Shown here piece by piece: positions 1 through 5,542 of a stretch of DNA of 7,207 nt (the stretch's first letter is position 1; each line of letters begins with the position of its first letter). This DNA comes from Bryobacterales bacterium. GTDB taxonomy: Bacteria > Cyanobacteriota > Vampirovibrionia > Obscuribacterales > Obscuribacteraceae. Location of the stretch: the NCBI GenBank assembly GCA_903970295.1, contig CAJCHQ010000449.1, positions 1 through 7,207 on the forward strand, given 5' to 3'. The position numbers and the translations under genes were made by a program. The notes beneath the pieces are model-generated. The model searched no databases. It saw nothing but the letters and a program-made list of their open reading frames with translations, and had not been told where the DNA came from.

Positions 1-615
1 GAAATCGATATCATGGAGGCGCAAACGGGCAATCCTAATGGGCAGGGAGACACCCAGTTCGATTCGACCGTGCATGAAAGTTCGACCGTTGACGGTACAA
101 CTCCAGGCACCACCGACCACCAGACGGGAGCGACGACAGACACAGGTAATTTGAGTTCAGGCTACAACTGGTATGGCGTGCTCAATCAGCCTGGTGACCC
201 TGATCTGGAATTTTATTTCAACGGCAAACAAGTGGCATCAGTGCCAAAGTACTCTGATTCTGACACGCCAATGATGATGAATTTGGATAATATTACTGGC
301 GGATGGGCTAACGCGCCATCCAGCACGCCAACCGGTGATATGGATGTGAAGGCAGTCTTGGGGTTTGAACTTCCTGGTAATATAAATTCCACGACCCTTC
401 CTGGTGGCACACTAGGGACCACTTTATACAATGTGACTGCCGCAGAAGCACCACCTGTTGCCGGAATGGTTAACACTTTCGCCTCGAACTTCACTAATGG
501 AGGCATCAGCGTCTCAGGTGACGGTGCACCTGCAGGTCAGATTTGGTCTGATGCCACTCCGCAATACCCTTACGAACCTTGGAACGATAAAGGAATAAGT
601 TCAGGACCAGCGTAG
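1..615 (+). CDS. GH16-type glycoside hydrolase, C-terminal part (5' partial)
   Basis: The reading frame is open from base 1, so the gene starts outside the window and the ATG at 13 is internal. The first six visible residues are EIDIME, the E-x-D-x-x-E active-site motif of beta-bulge type GH16 enzymes (laminarinase and beta-glucanase group), with nucleophile E1, helper D3 and acid/base E6. Later parts also fit the family: FDSTVHESS (residues 20-28), the YGV...LEFYFNGKQV strand pair (about 55-78, compare the usual WGV...i.fYvDG) and the MNL...GGWA segment (about 93-103). The last 75-80 residues, rich in Gly, Ser, Thr, Asn and Ala, do not resemble the usual short GH16 ending and may be an extra domain or tail. 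The likely role is extracellular beta-glucan or related polysaccharide cleavage; the substrate cannot be told. The signal peptide and N-terminal half are not visible. The stop is TAG. Confidence 0.75.
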   Translation, partial: EIDIMEAQTGNPNGQGDTQFDSTVHESSTVDGTTPGTTDHQTGATTDTGNLSSGYNWYGVLNQPGDPDLEFYFNGKQVASVPKYSDSDTPMMMNLDNITGGWANAPSSTPTGDMDVKAVLGFELPGNINSTTLPGGTLGTTLYNVTAAEAPPVAGMVNTFASNFTNGGISVSGDGAPAGQIWSDATPQYPYEPWNDKGISSGPA

Positions 616-715
616 ATTGCTGCGCAGCTAGACGAGAAGATGTCGGCTCCTGATGCCTCCATCCCAGGCAGCGCTTGGCGCCGGTTGCCGCTTTTCACTT
701 CAATTGCTACCACGG

Positions 716-737
716 TTTTGCCTTGCTGCAGGCAAAA
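716..737 (-). terminator. perfect 8-bp inverted repeat, possible terminator of the small minus-strand unit
   Basis: TTTTGCCT (716-723) and AGGCAAAA (730-737) are perfect inverted repeats with a 6-base loop. On the minus strand the repeat begins six bases after the TGA at 744-746 that closes the small frame described at 744-899. The stem is A/T-ended with a CC/GG core and no T-tract follows on either strand. It is therefore not a textbook intrinsic terminator; it could be an RNA 3' end-protecting hairpin or chance. Confidence 0.3.
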
Positions 738-743
738 TCAACC

Positions 744-899
744 TCATAATGGCACTTTATATGGTGCTTCATGCACTAACTGTCCATTACGAACAACACT
801 AATGGCTGTCTCCTTTGCTGGCGATTTTTCTTGCGCGTAGCTCCGCTCTTATGAGAGCTGCCGTCGCCTTTTCATGGCTGAATCATCCGAGATACTCAT
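744..899 (-). pseudogene. small ORF with strong ribosome binding site, interrupted by one in-frame TAA
   Basis: Reading on the minus strand, AAGGAG (907-912) is followed after seven bases by ATG (899-897). The frame encodes 16 residues, MSISDDSAMKRRRQLS, up to TAA at 851-849. The same frame then stays open for 33 more codons, including AISVVRNGQLVHEAP, to TGA at 746-744. The Shine-Dalgarno is better than that of any full-length gene here, and a possible promoter and a 3' inverted repeat flank the unit. The TAA lies inside a perfect hairpin (arms 845-849 and 854-858, loop 850-853). It could be a true 16-residue peptide, a decayed gene of about 50 codons, or a small RNA with a short reading frame. 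No homolog is recognised, and a chance arrangement is possible. Confidence 0.3.
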
Positions 900-906
900 A
901 AATTCT

Positions 907-912
907 CTCCTT
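907..912 (-). promoter_or_regulatory. strong Shine-Dalgarno AAGGAG
   Basis: On the minus strand AAGGAG stands seven bases before the ATG at 899, ideal spacing. It stands out because the long genes of the window mostly have weak or no such sites. It is the main reason for taking the short frame at 744-899 seriously. Confidence 0.4.
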
Positions 913-938
913 GATCAACCACTGTGGGTGCATCCCCC

Positions 939-951
939 TGTTATCATATCA
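939..951. promoter_or_regulatory. overlapping divergent extended -10 elements
   Basis: On the plus strand TG-T-TATCAT (939-947) matches an extended -10 element with one mismatch in the hexamer. It would give a leader of about 90 bases for the TPR gene at 1045. On the minus strand TG-A-TATGAT (951-943) is also an extended -10, one mismatch from TATAAT, and would start RNA near 936, about 37 bases before the ATG at 899. Neither has a good -35, as extended -10 promoters may lack one. The two elements overlap, so use of one would exclude the other. This is sequence resemblance only. Confidence 0.3.
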
Positions 952-1044
952 ACGCCACGCCGGGTCTGGAGCGACGCCATGACTCTACCTATGTCATCCC
1001 AAGTGGCATGAATCGTAAGCCCTCCATTATTCATCGGGAAAAAC

Positions 1045-1743
1045 ATGCACTCTCATAAATTTGTGTCTAAAAAAAACTCACTCCTTAGATTTTCTCAACT
1101 GGTGCTCGCAGCGTTTTCGATCACCCAGTATCCACTTTTGTCGTTAGCTCAGTCGACCGATCCCGCAGTCAGCGGACAATTCCCCGCCCAACCGGGACAG
1201 CCCTCTGTTCACAGTAAGTGGTTTGGCAACGACATGACGCTAAGTTCACCGACATCGAGAAGCGGCGCATCGTCATCAGGTGGGCGAGCGAATGGGAGTG
1301 GTGTCACCTTACCAGGGCAGACGATTCAGATGCAGCAGTTTCCTATTGAAGATGCACCCGTCGGGCAGAAGCCTACGGCAGCCGGTGGCGGTACCACCAG
1401 TGATGCCGCGCCGCCGACGTCGCTCATTTTAACCGCAAAGTATTTTTCGGACGAGCCAGATGTCAAAGCCGCATACAAAGAAGCGTGTGCACAGAAGGCT
1501 GCTCACTTCAATGAACCGGCTTACTATTACAGAAAAGCCGCCATCTTGATTCAGATGGGAGAGTATTCAAAAGCCGGGCAGGAGCTGAAAGGATTATTGG
1601 CGGACATTCCAAACAATTCCGATTATCACCTCGCACAGGCATATTGTTTTTTTAAAATGGGGCAGAAAACTGCCGCGCTTGATGAAGTGGGAATGGCTAA
1701 ATTTCATAACCCTCGTTTGCCGGCGAACATTGCCTTCGAGTAG
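1045..1743 (+). CDS. secreted protein with two C-terminal TPRs
   Basis: The 232-residue protein begins with a clear Sec signal peptide: basic residues K5, K9, K10 and R15, then a hydrophobic stretch (about 18-34) and a likely signal peptidase I site SLA|QS after residue 35. Residues 36-125 form a low-complexity Gly/Ser/Pro/Gln-rich segment, probably disordered. Residues about 157-190 and 191-224 fit two 34-residue tetratricopeptide repeats: YYYRKAAILIQMGEYSKAGQEL, shown here by its key positions Y159-Y162, A165, G172, Y174 and A177, then HLAQAYCFFKMGQKTAAL with A197, G206 and A210. TPRs mediate protein-protein contacts, so an exported scaffold or adaptor is likely; the partner is unknown. The start is ATG preceded by a modest GGGA. 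It stands alone on the plus strand and converges with the gene at 1797. Specific function is unassigned. Confidence 0.75.
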   Translation: MHSHKFVSKKNSLLRFSQLVLAAFSITQYPLLSLAQSTDPAVSGQFPAQPGQPSVHSKWFGNDMTLSSPTSRSGASSSGGRANGSGVTLPGQTIQMQQFPIEDAPVGQKPTAAGGGTTSDAAPPTSLILTAKYFSDEPDVKAAYKEACAQKAAHFNEPAYYYRKAAILIQMGEYSKAGQELKGLLADIPNNSDYHLAQAYCFFKMGQKTAALDEVGMAKFHNPRLPANIAFE

Positions 1744-1796
1744 GTTTTTCAGCCCGTCTGTAATCGTACCAGTCCGGCCAGATTCGCGCCCCATTC

Positions 1797-3272
1797 CTAT
1801 TTTTCAGTTTCCAGCTTGAGCAGCACTTGCATAGGCGTACGGGCAAACGTTTGAGCCGACGATGGCATGCCGAACTCATCATAACGCACAAACGGAGCAA
1901 GCGAATCTTCACGCTTAAACAGAAGTGGATGCCGACTCTGGTTGATCCCAAACTTGCCTTGCACCTGCTCACGCAAAAGCGTCAATTCGAGTGTCTGCGG
2001 GACGGCAAAAAAATTGAGAAGATTAAAATATGCAGTCAGTGAGAGGACAATCGCCAAGCCGAAAGCGGCACATGTGAAAACTCGATCGCGGCAATGAAGC
2101 TTCTGCACGCCGTTTCGCACAGCCACGAGCAAGAGTAACGTAGTCAGGGCCAGCAAAGCGATTTCGCTGCGGTAAGATGTGAAATTTTCGGCAACCAGCA
2201 GATTGGGCAAGTAGGTCAAAGGCACCAGAGCAGACACACAAGCGAAGAGCCCGATGCGTTGTCTCCAACTGCCCGAGCAGCCGAGAATGACGCCAAAAGC
2301 GATAAGCAGGGCTGACTTCCAGGCCAGTGAGCGGCTCGGAACAAGGCGAAAGAAATTAAATGCATCGACGAGCGGACCGTTGATAAACCAACTCAATTTC
2401 GCCAGTGGATCAGTCATCAAATGAGAACGCCCGCTCAGTAAAGCGGCCGCTCCGTAATACTGTTTGGCTAGAAAAAAAGTGCCGAAGTCAGCGCTTAATG
2501 CCAGCCCGCAAATTACCAGGGCAAGCAGGAAAAATCGCAGTTTATCGAAAAACGAGCCAGATTCAGCCGTCAGTGTTATTGCGGTAAATACCCAGAAAAA
2601 CATCGCCGCCGGCTGATAGATGGCCACAGCGGAGAACATAAAAGCGAGGGAGAGCGCGATGGGAACGAGATTGACGCGCTCAATGACAGACAAAAGACGG
2701 CGGCTAAAGCTGGGCGCGTCAGCATTTATTGTGTTGACAGAATTCTGTCCAACTTTGTTCAGGAAATACCAGGCGGAAAATGCGCAGACGGTAGCCAGCA
2801 CCTGATGTGATGCTACTGCCCAGGTGGAATGCACCTGCAAACCGGCAGTCACTGCCAGGCAGATGGCTCCGCCAAACGACTGCCAGCCCGTCCATTTGAC
2901 CGTTCGCAATGCCAGATAGAAGCAGAATGAACACAGCCCGATGTAGAACACGCCCAGGACGCGTACTGGAACAAAATCAGCGATCACTTTGACGTTCCAC
3001 ATTTCGGGAATGAAAAACAAGCTCGACAAGGCGCGTCCCTGAAGAAAATATTGCGCGTTATGCGCTTCTACCCAGAGCGGATTACGCAATTTTTCCAGCA
3101 AGCAAAAATAGTCGTCAGCAAAAGCATATTGAAATCGGTAGACTGGGCTGTAGATCGCGTAAAGACAGGCGAGCAAACCGCAAAAAACCAAAATCGCAGC
3201 AGCTACTGACGTTTTACCGTCGTCAGCTCGGAGCGTCTTATTCCGTTTACTTTTTATCAGTGTGCTAGTCAA
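1797..3272 (-). CDS. polytopic membrane protein, GT-C-like (GtrII/DUF6056-type) glycosyltransferase candidate
   Basis: The 491-residue protein has about ten hydrophobic segments (near 22-42, 103-122, 131-147, 150-170, 203-236, 245-267, 319-337, 339-356, 369-386 and 398-418). The first outside loop carries FADDYF (D53, D54) and then YFLQGR (GR at 79-80). This arrangement, an acidic pair after TM1 followed by a GR, is typical of GT-C-fold enzymes such as GtrII and DUF6056 proteins, which move lipid-linked sugars to surface glycans. A YQP at 219-221 also recalls that group. The last 65-70 residues form a soluble tail with RYDEFGMPSS (463-472). The start is TTG at 3272: an in-frame TAG lies just upstream, there is no nearby ATG, and AGGCGG is suitably spaced. 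It follows the coiled-coil gene by 61 bases and is probably in the same operon. The family is recognised by pattern only; donor and acceptor are unknown. Confidence 0.65.
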   Translation of the reverse strand: MTSTLIKSKRNKTLRADDGKTSVAAAILVFCGLLACLYAIYSPVYRFQYAFADDYFCLLEKLRNPLWVEAHNAQYFLQGRALSSLFFIPEMWNVKVIADFVPVRVLGVFYIGLCSFCFYLALRTVKWTGWQSFGGAICLAVTAGLQVHSTWAVASHQVLATVCAFSAWYFLNKVGQNSVNTINADAPSFSRRLLSVIERVNLVPIALSLAFMFSAVAIYQPAAMFFWVFTAITLTAESGSFFDKLRFFLLALVICGLALSADFGTFFLAKQYYGAAALLSGRSHLMTDPLAKLSWFINGPLVDAFNFFRLVPSRSLAWKSALLIAFGVILGCSGSWRQRIGLFACVSALVPLTYLPNLLVAENFTSYRSEIALLALTTLLLLVAVRNGVQKLHCRDRVFTCAAFGLAIVLSLTAYFNLLNFFAVPQTLELTLLREQVQGKFGINQSRHPLLFKREDSLAPFVRYDEFGMPSSAQTFARTPMQVLLKLETEK

Positions 3273-3333
3273 TGATACCGCCTACAGTGCTCGACAATTC
3301 CTGGTGCTTATCTCTTGCTTTGTGCGTCTATTC

Positions 3334-4389
3334 TCACAGCTCCGACCCATTTTTATGCAGTCGCTTTTTTAATGCATCTGCAGGTTTGGTGAAGACACGC
3401 CCAAGTTTCCACGTTTTGGATTTGTACAGAGTATGAATATTTCTTTCCACAGATAAAACGCGCTCGCGATATTCTGCAATTTCATTGTTCGCCCAGCCGA
3501 GCCGCTCGGTCACGATTTCGAGTTCTTTAACCGTTGATTGCAGTTCGGTATTGCTTGCCGTCAGCTCAGAGCGCAGAGCGCGGATTTCTTGCTCCATGTT
3601 CTGCAGCTTGCCGGTCAAAGTCAGAGGTTCGGCGGCAGGGGCCGCAGAAGTTGGAGCGGCGGCGGGGTAAGGTGCGGGGTCAGCGGTAGAAGGTTCTGCA
3701 AGAGCCGCCGAGGGGATGGCAACAGATAATTGCGCTGGCACAGGTGTTGGCACCGCCAGAGGTGCATAGTCGATTGTAAATTTTTCGGCTATTTCTTTGA
3801 GTCGTCCGAATTGCAGGTCAAAACTCGGCTGCCCGTTAGCCAAAAGCGTTCGCTTTTTCAAATCCTCGAAGTCTTCACTGTAACCGATGCCGCCGTCGAT
3901 TCCGAGCGAGCGAATTTGTTTCACACCCATGCGGCCAAGAATTTCCATAGCCGCTTCTGAGCTGAAATAACGCGCCACCACTGTCCACGGATCCCCATTA
4001 TCTAGATGCGAAAAGTCGTAGGTGACGAGCCGTTCGCGCCTATTAAGCTCAGCGAGTACGGGCAGGCAAGCACACCAGTCGATGATGTTTAGATACTGGC
4101 TGGGAAAAGATTTGACATTAAGCACACGCGGCACAAGCAACCAATCGCAATTTGTAAGCAAACTCGGCCCGCAAGCTTCGATCACGTCTATATCGATAAT
4201 GTGAGCGACTTCGACTTTTTGCTCGCGAACGACGTGGTTGAGAGCAAATGTATTGAAACTTTCGAGGTCGAATTCGTGGCGCCTGGAAAAAGTCGGGCCC
4301 TTCCCAAAAAGAAGCCACGGACGTAAGGCAAATTTCTCTCGCTTGACCCAATCTTTGAGTTCTAGCACCGTTCCGTCCCCATGCTTCAA
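3334..4389 (-). CDS. DUF115/sialyltransferase-like protein with Pro/Ala linker and C-terminal coiled coil
   Basis: Three regions are visible in 351 residues. Residues about 24-210 look like a Rossmann-type nucleotide-sugar enzyme: LLFGKGPTF (26-34) resembles the G-N/K-G-P-S loop of DUF115/MptE-like proteins and CST-type sialyltransferases. N51, IDIDVI (65-70), and the segment SSEAAMEILGRMGVKQI (143-159) before LGIDGG (162-167) also fit. Residues 210-256 are a Pro/Ala/Ser linker. Residues about 258-322 are heptad-like and charged, a probable coiled coil. They end in YKSKTWKLGR (322-331), a tail often seen after coiled coils of polysaccharide glycosyltransferases. There is no signal peptide, so it probably works in the cytoplasm or at the membrane face. 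The TTG start overlaps the stop of the LRR gene as TTGA, which suggests translational coupling, and no good Shine-Dalgarno is seen. Enzymatic activity is inferred, and a non-catalytic member is possible. Confidence 0.65.
   Translation of the reverse strand: MKHGDGTVLELKDWVKREKFALRPWLLFGKGPTFSRRHEFDLESFNTFALNHVVREQKVEVAHIIDIDVIEACGPSLLTNCDWLLVPRVLNVKSFPSQYLNIIDWCACLPVLAELNRRERLVTYDFSHLDNGDPWTVVARYFSSEAAMEILGRMGVKQIRSLGIDGGIGYSEDFEDLKKRTLLANGQPSFDLQFGRLKEIAEKFTIDYAPLAVPTPVPAQLSVAIPSAALAEPSTADPAPYPAAAPTSAAPAAEPLTLTGKLQNMEQEIRALRSELTASNTELQSTVKELEIVTERLGWANNEIAEYRERVLSVERNIHTLYKSKTWKLGRVFTKPADALKKRLHKNGSEL
4386..4389 (-). promoter_or_regulatory. TTGA start/stop overlap between LRR gene and GT-like gene
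   Basis: The TGA of the LRR gene (4388-4386) and the TTG start of the next gene (4389-4387) share bases. Such four-base overlaps usually mean re-initiation by the same ribosomes and matched synthesis of two partner proteins. The ATG at 4382-4380 is out of frame, and the next in-frame Met is far inside, so TTG is the best supported start. Confidence 0.6.
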
Positions 4390-5336
4390 GCGTTGAAACT
4401 GACTTTCGTCAGGCTGGGCATCGCCCGTAGTGCTTCCCGTCCGACCGCTGTGACTTGTGTATTGCTAATATCCAGTGACTTCAACGCTTTCATTTTCATA
4501 ATCGACTGAATACATTTGTCAGTCACTTGCGTCTGCCCCAGATGCAGACTCTCTAATTGGCGGTTCGATACAAGATATTCGACACCAGCATCCGTCACTT
4601 CTGAATGGCTCAGGTCCAAATTTCTCAAATCAACCAACTGACTGAGATGCTTGATTCCCGCATCGCCTATCTCAGTTCTGTACAAGTTTAGCGATTGTAG
4701 CTTCCCAGCGCGACCCAGGTGAGCAAGACCACGATCCGAAATGTGAGTGTTTGCTAAGCCAAGCGTATTCAGCGAAGCCAAACTAGAGAGTGTCGATAAA
4801 CCCTGATCGCCGATTCGAGTTGCCCACAGATCAAGATCTTCCAGATGCGTGAGGTCGTGAAGTTGCGCCAGACCAAGATCAGATACATGAGTGCAGCTCA
4901 ATGTGAGCACCCTCAACTTGGGTATTTTTCCAATAAATTTAAAAGCTTCATCTCCGATTCTCGTCCACCACAGAGTCAAGACTTCCAGAGCCGTTAATGA
5001 CTGCAAAGCAGCGAATCCCCAGCCCCTTAAGTTAGTGTGCTCCAGGTGCAACTCTTTCAAACCGCTCAGCTGACGCAGATGCTCGAGCTGCCAATCATCA
5101 ACTTGAGAATTGGCTAATGAAAGAGAATGAAACGCTCTCGGCTCGCACCCAGACAGAGGCGAAAGGTCTAACTTGGTGTCGGTGCGCAACTTCAACGATA
5201 CGCGCACATCGGCCGGAACGATTACTAGACCTTGGGCCTCGGCGATATAGACTGACTGAACGTAATCGTCTTCGACATAAAGCCGACCGAGGGAAAAGTC
5301 GGCGGGAAAGCTTAATTTGGTCTGTAAACGTTGCAT
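4386..5336 (-). CDS. leucine-rich repeat protein with ten 24-residue repeats
   Basis: With the ATG at 5336 the protein has 316 residues; an in-frame TTG at 5345 would add three. ATG is preferred on codon alone, because neither start has a good Shine-Dalgarno. There is no signal peptide or membrane segment, so it is probably cytosolic. After about 68 non-repeat residues, residues 69-308 are ten gap-free LRRs of 24 residues with consensus L-x-x-L-x-L-x-x-T-x-I/V-x-D-x-G-L-x-x-L-x-x-L. They resemble RNase-inhibitor/GALA-type bacterial repeats. The array should fold into a curved solenoid for binding another protein. The first 68 residues (with YVEDDYVQSVYIAE near 20-33) match nothing I recognise. 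It is the first gene of a minus-strand cluster with a DUF115-like protein and a GT-C-like membrane protein, so a scaffold or regulator of glycan enzymes is a reasonable inference. Confidence 0.8.
   Translation of the reverse strand: MQRLQTKLSFPADFSLGRLYVEDDYVQSVYIAEAQGLVIVPADVRVSLKLRTDTKLDLSPLSGCEPRAFHSLSLANSQVDDWQLEHLRQLSGLKELHLEHTNLRGWGFAALQSLTALEVLTLWWTRIGDEAFKFIGKIPKLRVLTLSCTHVSDLGLAQLHDLTHLEDLDLWATRIGDQGLSTLSSLASLNTLGLANTHISDRGLAHLGRAGKLQSLNLYRTEIGDAGIKHLSQLVDLRNLDLSHSEVTDAGVEYLVSNRQLESLHLGQTQVTDKCIQSIMKMKALKSLDISNTQVTAVGREALRAMPSLTKVSFNA
4413..5132 (-). repeat. ten tandem 72-bp LRR-coding units
   Basis: Ten units of exactly 24 codons follow each other without a single insertion or deletion. 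They start at FHSLSLANSQVDD and end at ...LRAMPS. Most units carry T (or S) at position 9, D at 13 and G at 15. The units differ at DNA level, so the array is old or diversified rather than a fresh amplification. Confidence 0.8.
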
Positions 5337-5357
5337 ATAGCCCAATGTGGAAGCAAG

Positions 5358-5363
5358 ATTCTA
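5358..5363 (-). promoter_or_regulatory. possible -10 element for the LRR operon
   Basis: TAGAAT on the minus strand lies 21 bases before the preferred ATG at 5336 and would give a very short leader. No convincing -35 is at the right distance, so this is a weak candidate only. Confidence 0.2.
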
Positions 5364-5387
5364 AAGCAAATCGCGGCAAAAATGACG

Positions 5388-5403
5388 AAAAAGGCTGCGC
5401 CTT
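5388..5403 (-). terminator. short hairpin plus T-run in the LRR leader
   Basis: On the minus strand AAGGC and GCCTT (plus 5399-5403 and 5391-5395) form a 5-bp stem with a GCA loop running into TTTTT (5392-5388). A second stem overlaps it (plus 5398-5401 with 5405-5408), so the two could be mutually exclusive. It lies about 50 bases before the LRR start and could weaken transcription entering the operon. The stem is short; low confidence. Confidence 0.22.
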
Positions 5404-5432
5404 CGGCGTTGATGTTAACTGGCGGGAAATGA

Positions 5433-5459
5433 TTGCTTGCGTTAACGCCTGGGTAAAAT
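5433..5459 (+). promoter_or_regulatory. possible MFS promoter with GCGTTAACGC palindrome
   Basis: TAAAAT (5454-5459) is a fair -10, with TTGCTT (5433-5438) at a short 15-base spacing or GATTGC (5431-5436) at 17. Between them is the perfect palindrome GCGTTAACGC (5439-5448), the position where many repressors bind. A second GTTAAC (5414-5419) lies 27 bases upstream. An operator is inferred from position and symmetry only; no regulator gene is adjacent. Confidence 0.3.
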
Positions 5460-5542
5460 CTGGTAATTCCAGGGCTCGAGCAGACACTCTTTGAGACGGA
5501 CTGCGTCGGTAGAGGTGTTCTCCCCTGACGGCAGTGCAGGCA

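Larger units (their letters stand above)
616..1044. other. 429-base region without a conventional gene
   Basis: No convincing long gene lies here. A 66-codon plus-strand frame (640-840) has a Cys/Pro/Thr-rich composition and no recognisable motif, and I do not accept it. The minus strand carries what looks like a small transcription unit: an extended -10 element near 943-951, AAGGAG at 907-912, an ATG at 899, a short interrupted frame down to 744 and an inverted repeat at 716-737. The plus strand has a possible extended -10 element at 939-947 for the TPR gene. The sub-features are listed separately. Confidence 0.6.

Noticed and set aside
213..506. 97-codon minus-strand frame
   Set aside because: It is antisense to the GH16-like gene, whose family motifs are explicit.
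640..840. 66-codon plus-strand frame starting MSAPDASIPG
   Set aside because: It has Cys/Pro/Thr-rich composition, no motif and no good ribosome site. It is antisense to the more structured minus-strand unit and most likely a chance frame.
979..1035. small inverted repeats before the TPR gene (ATGAC/GTCAT and ATGAAT/ATTCAT)
   Set aside because: Arms of only 5-6 bases with loops of 9 and 16 are expected by chance, and no regulatory role can be supported.
1741..1800. possible bidirectional terminator between the convergent TPR and GT-C-like genes
   Set aside because: I looked for a stem with a T-run on both strands and found only the short CCGG symmetry, which is not enough.
4386..5336. tandem DNA repeat or CRISPR-like array suggested by periodicity
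   Set aside because: The 72-base period is explained by LRR codons; the units are diverged and lie within a continuous reading frame.
5117..5494. 125-codon plus-strand frame
   Set aside because: It is antisense to the 5' part of the LRR gene, rich in Arg and without motifs.
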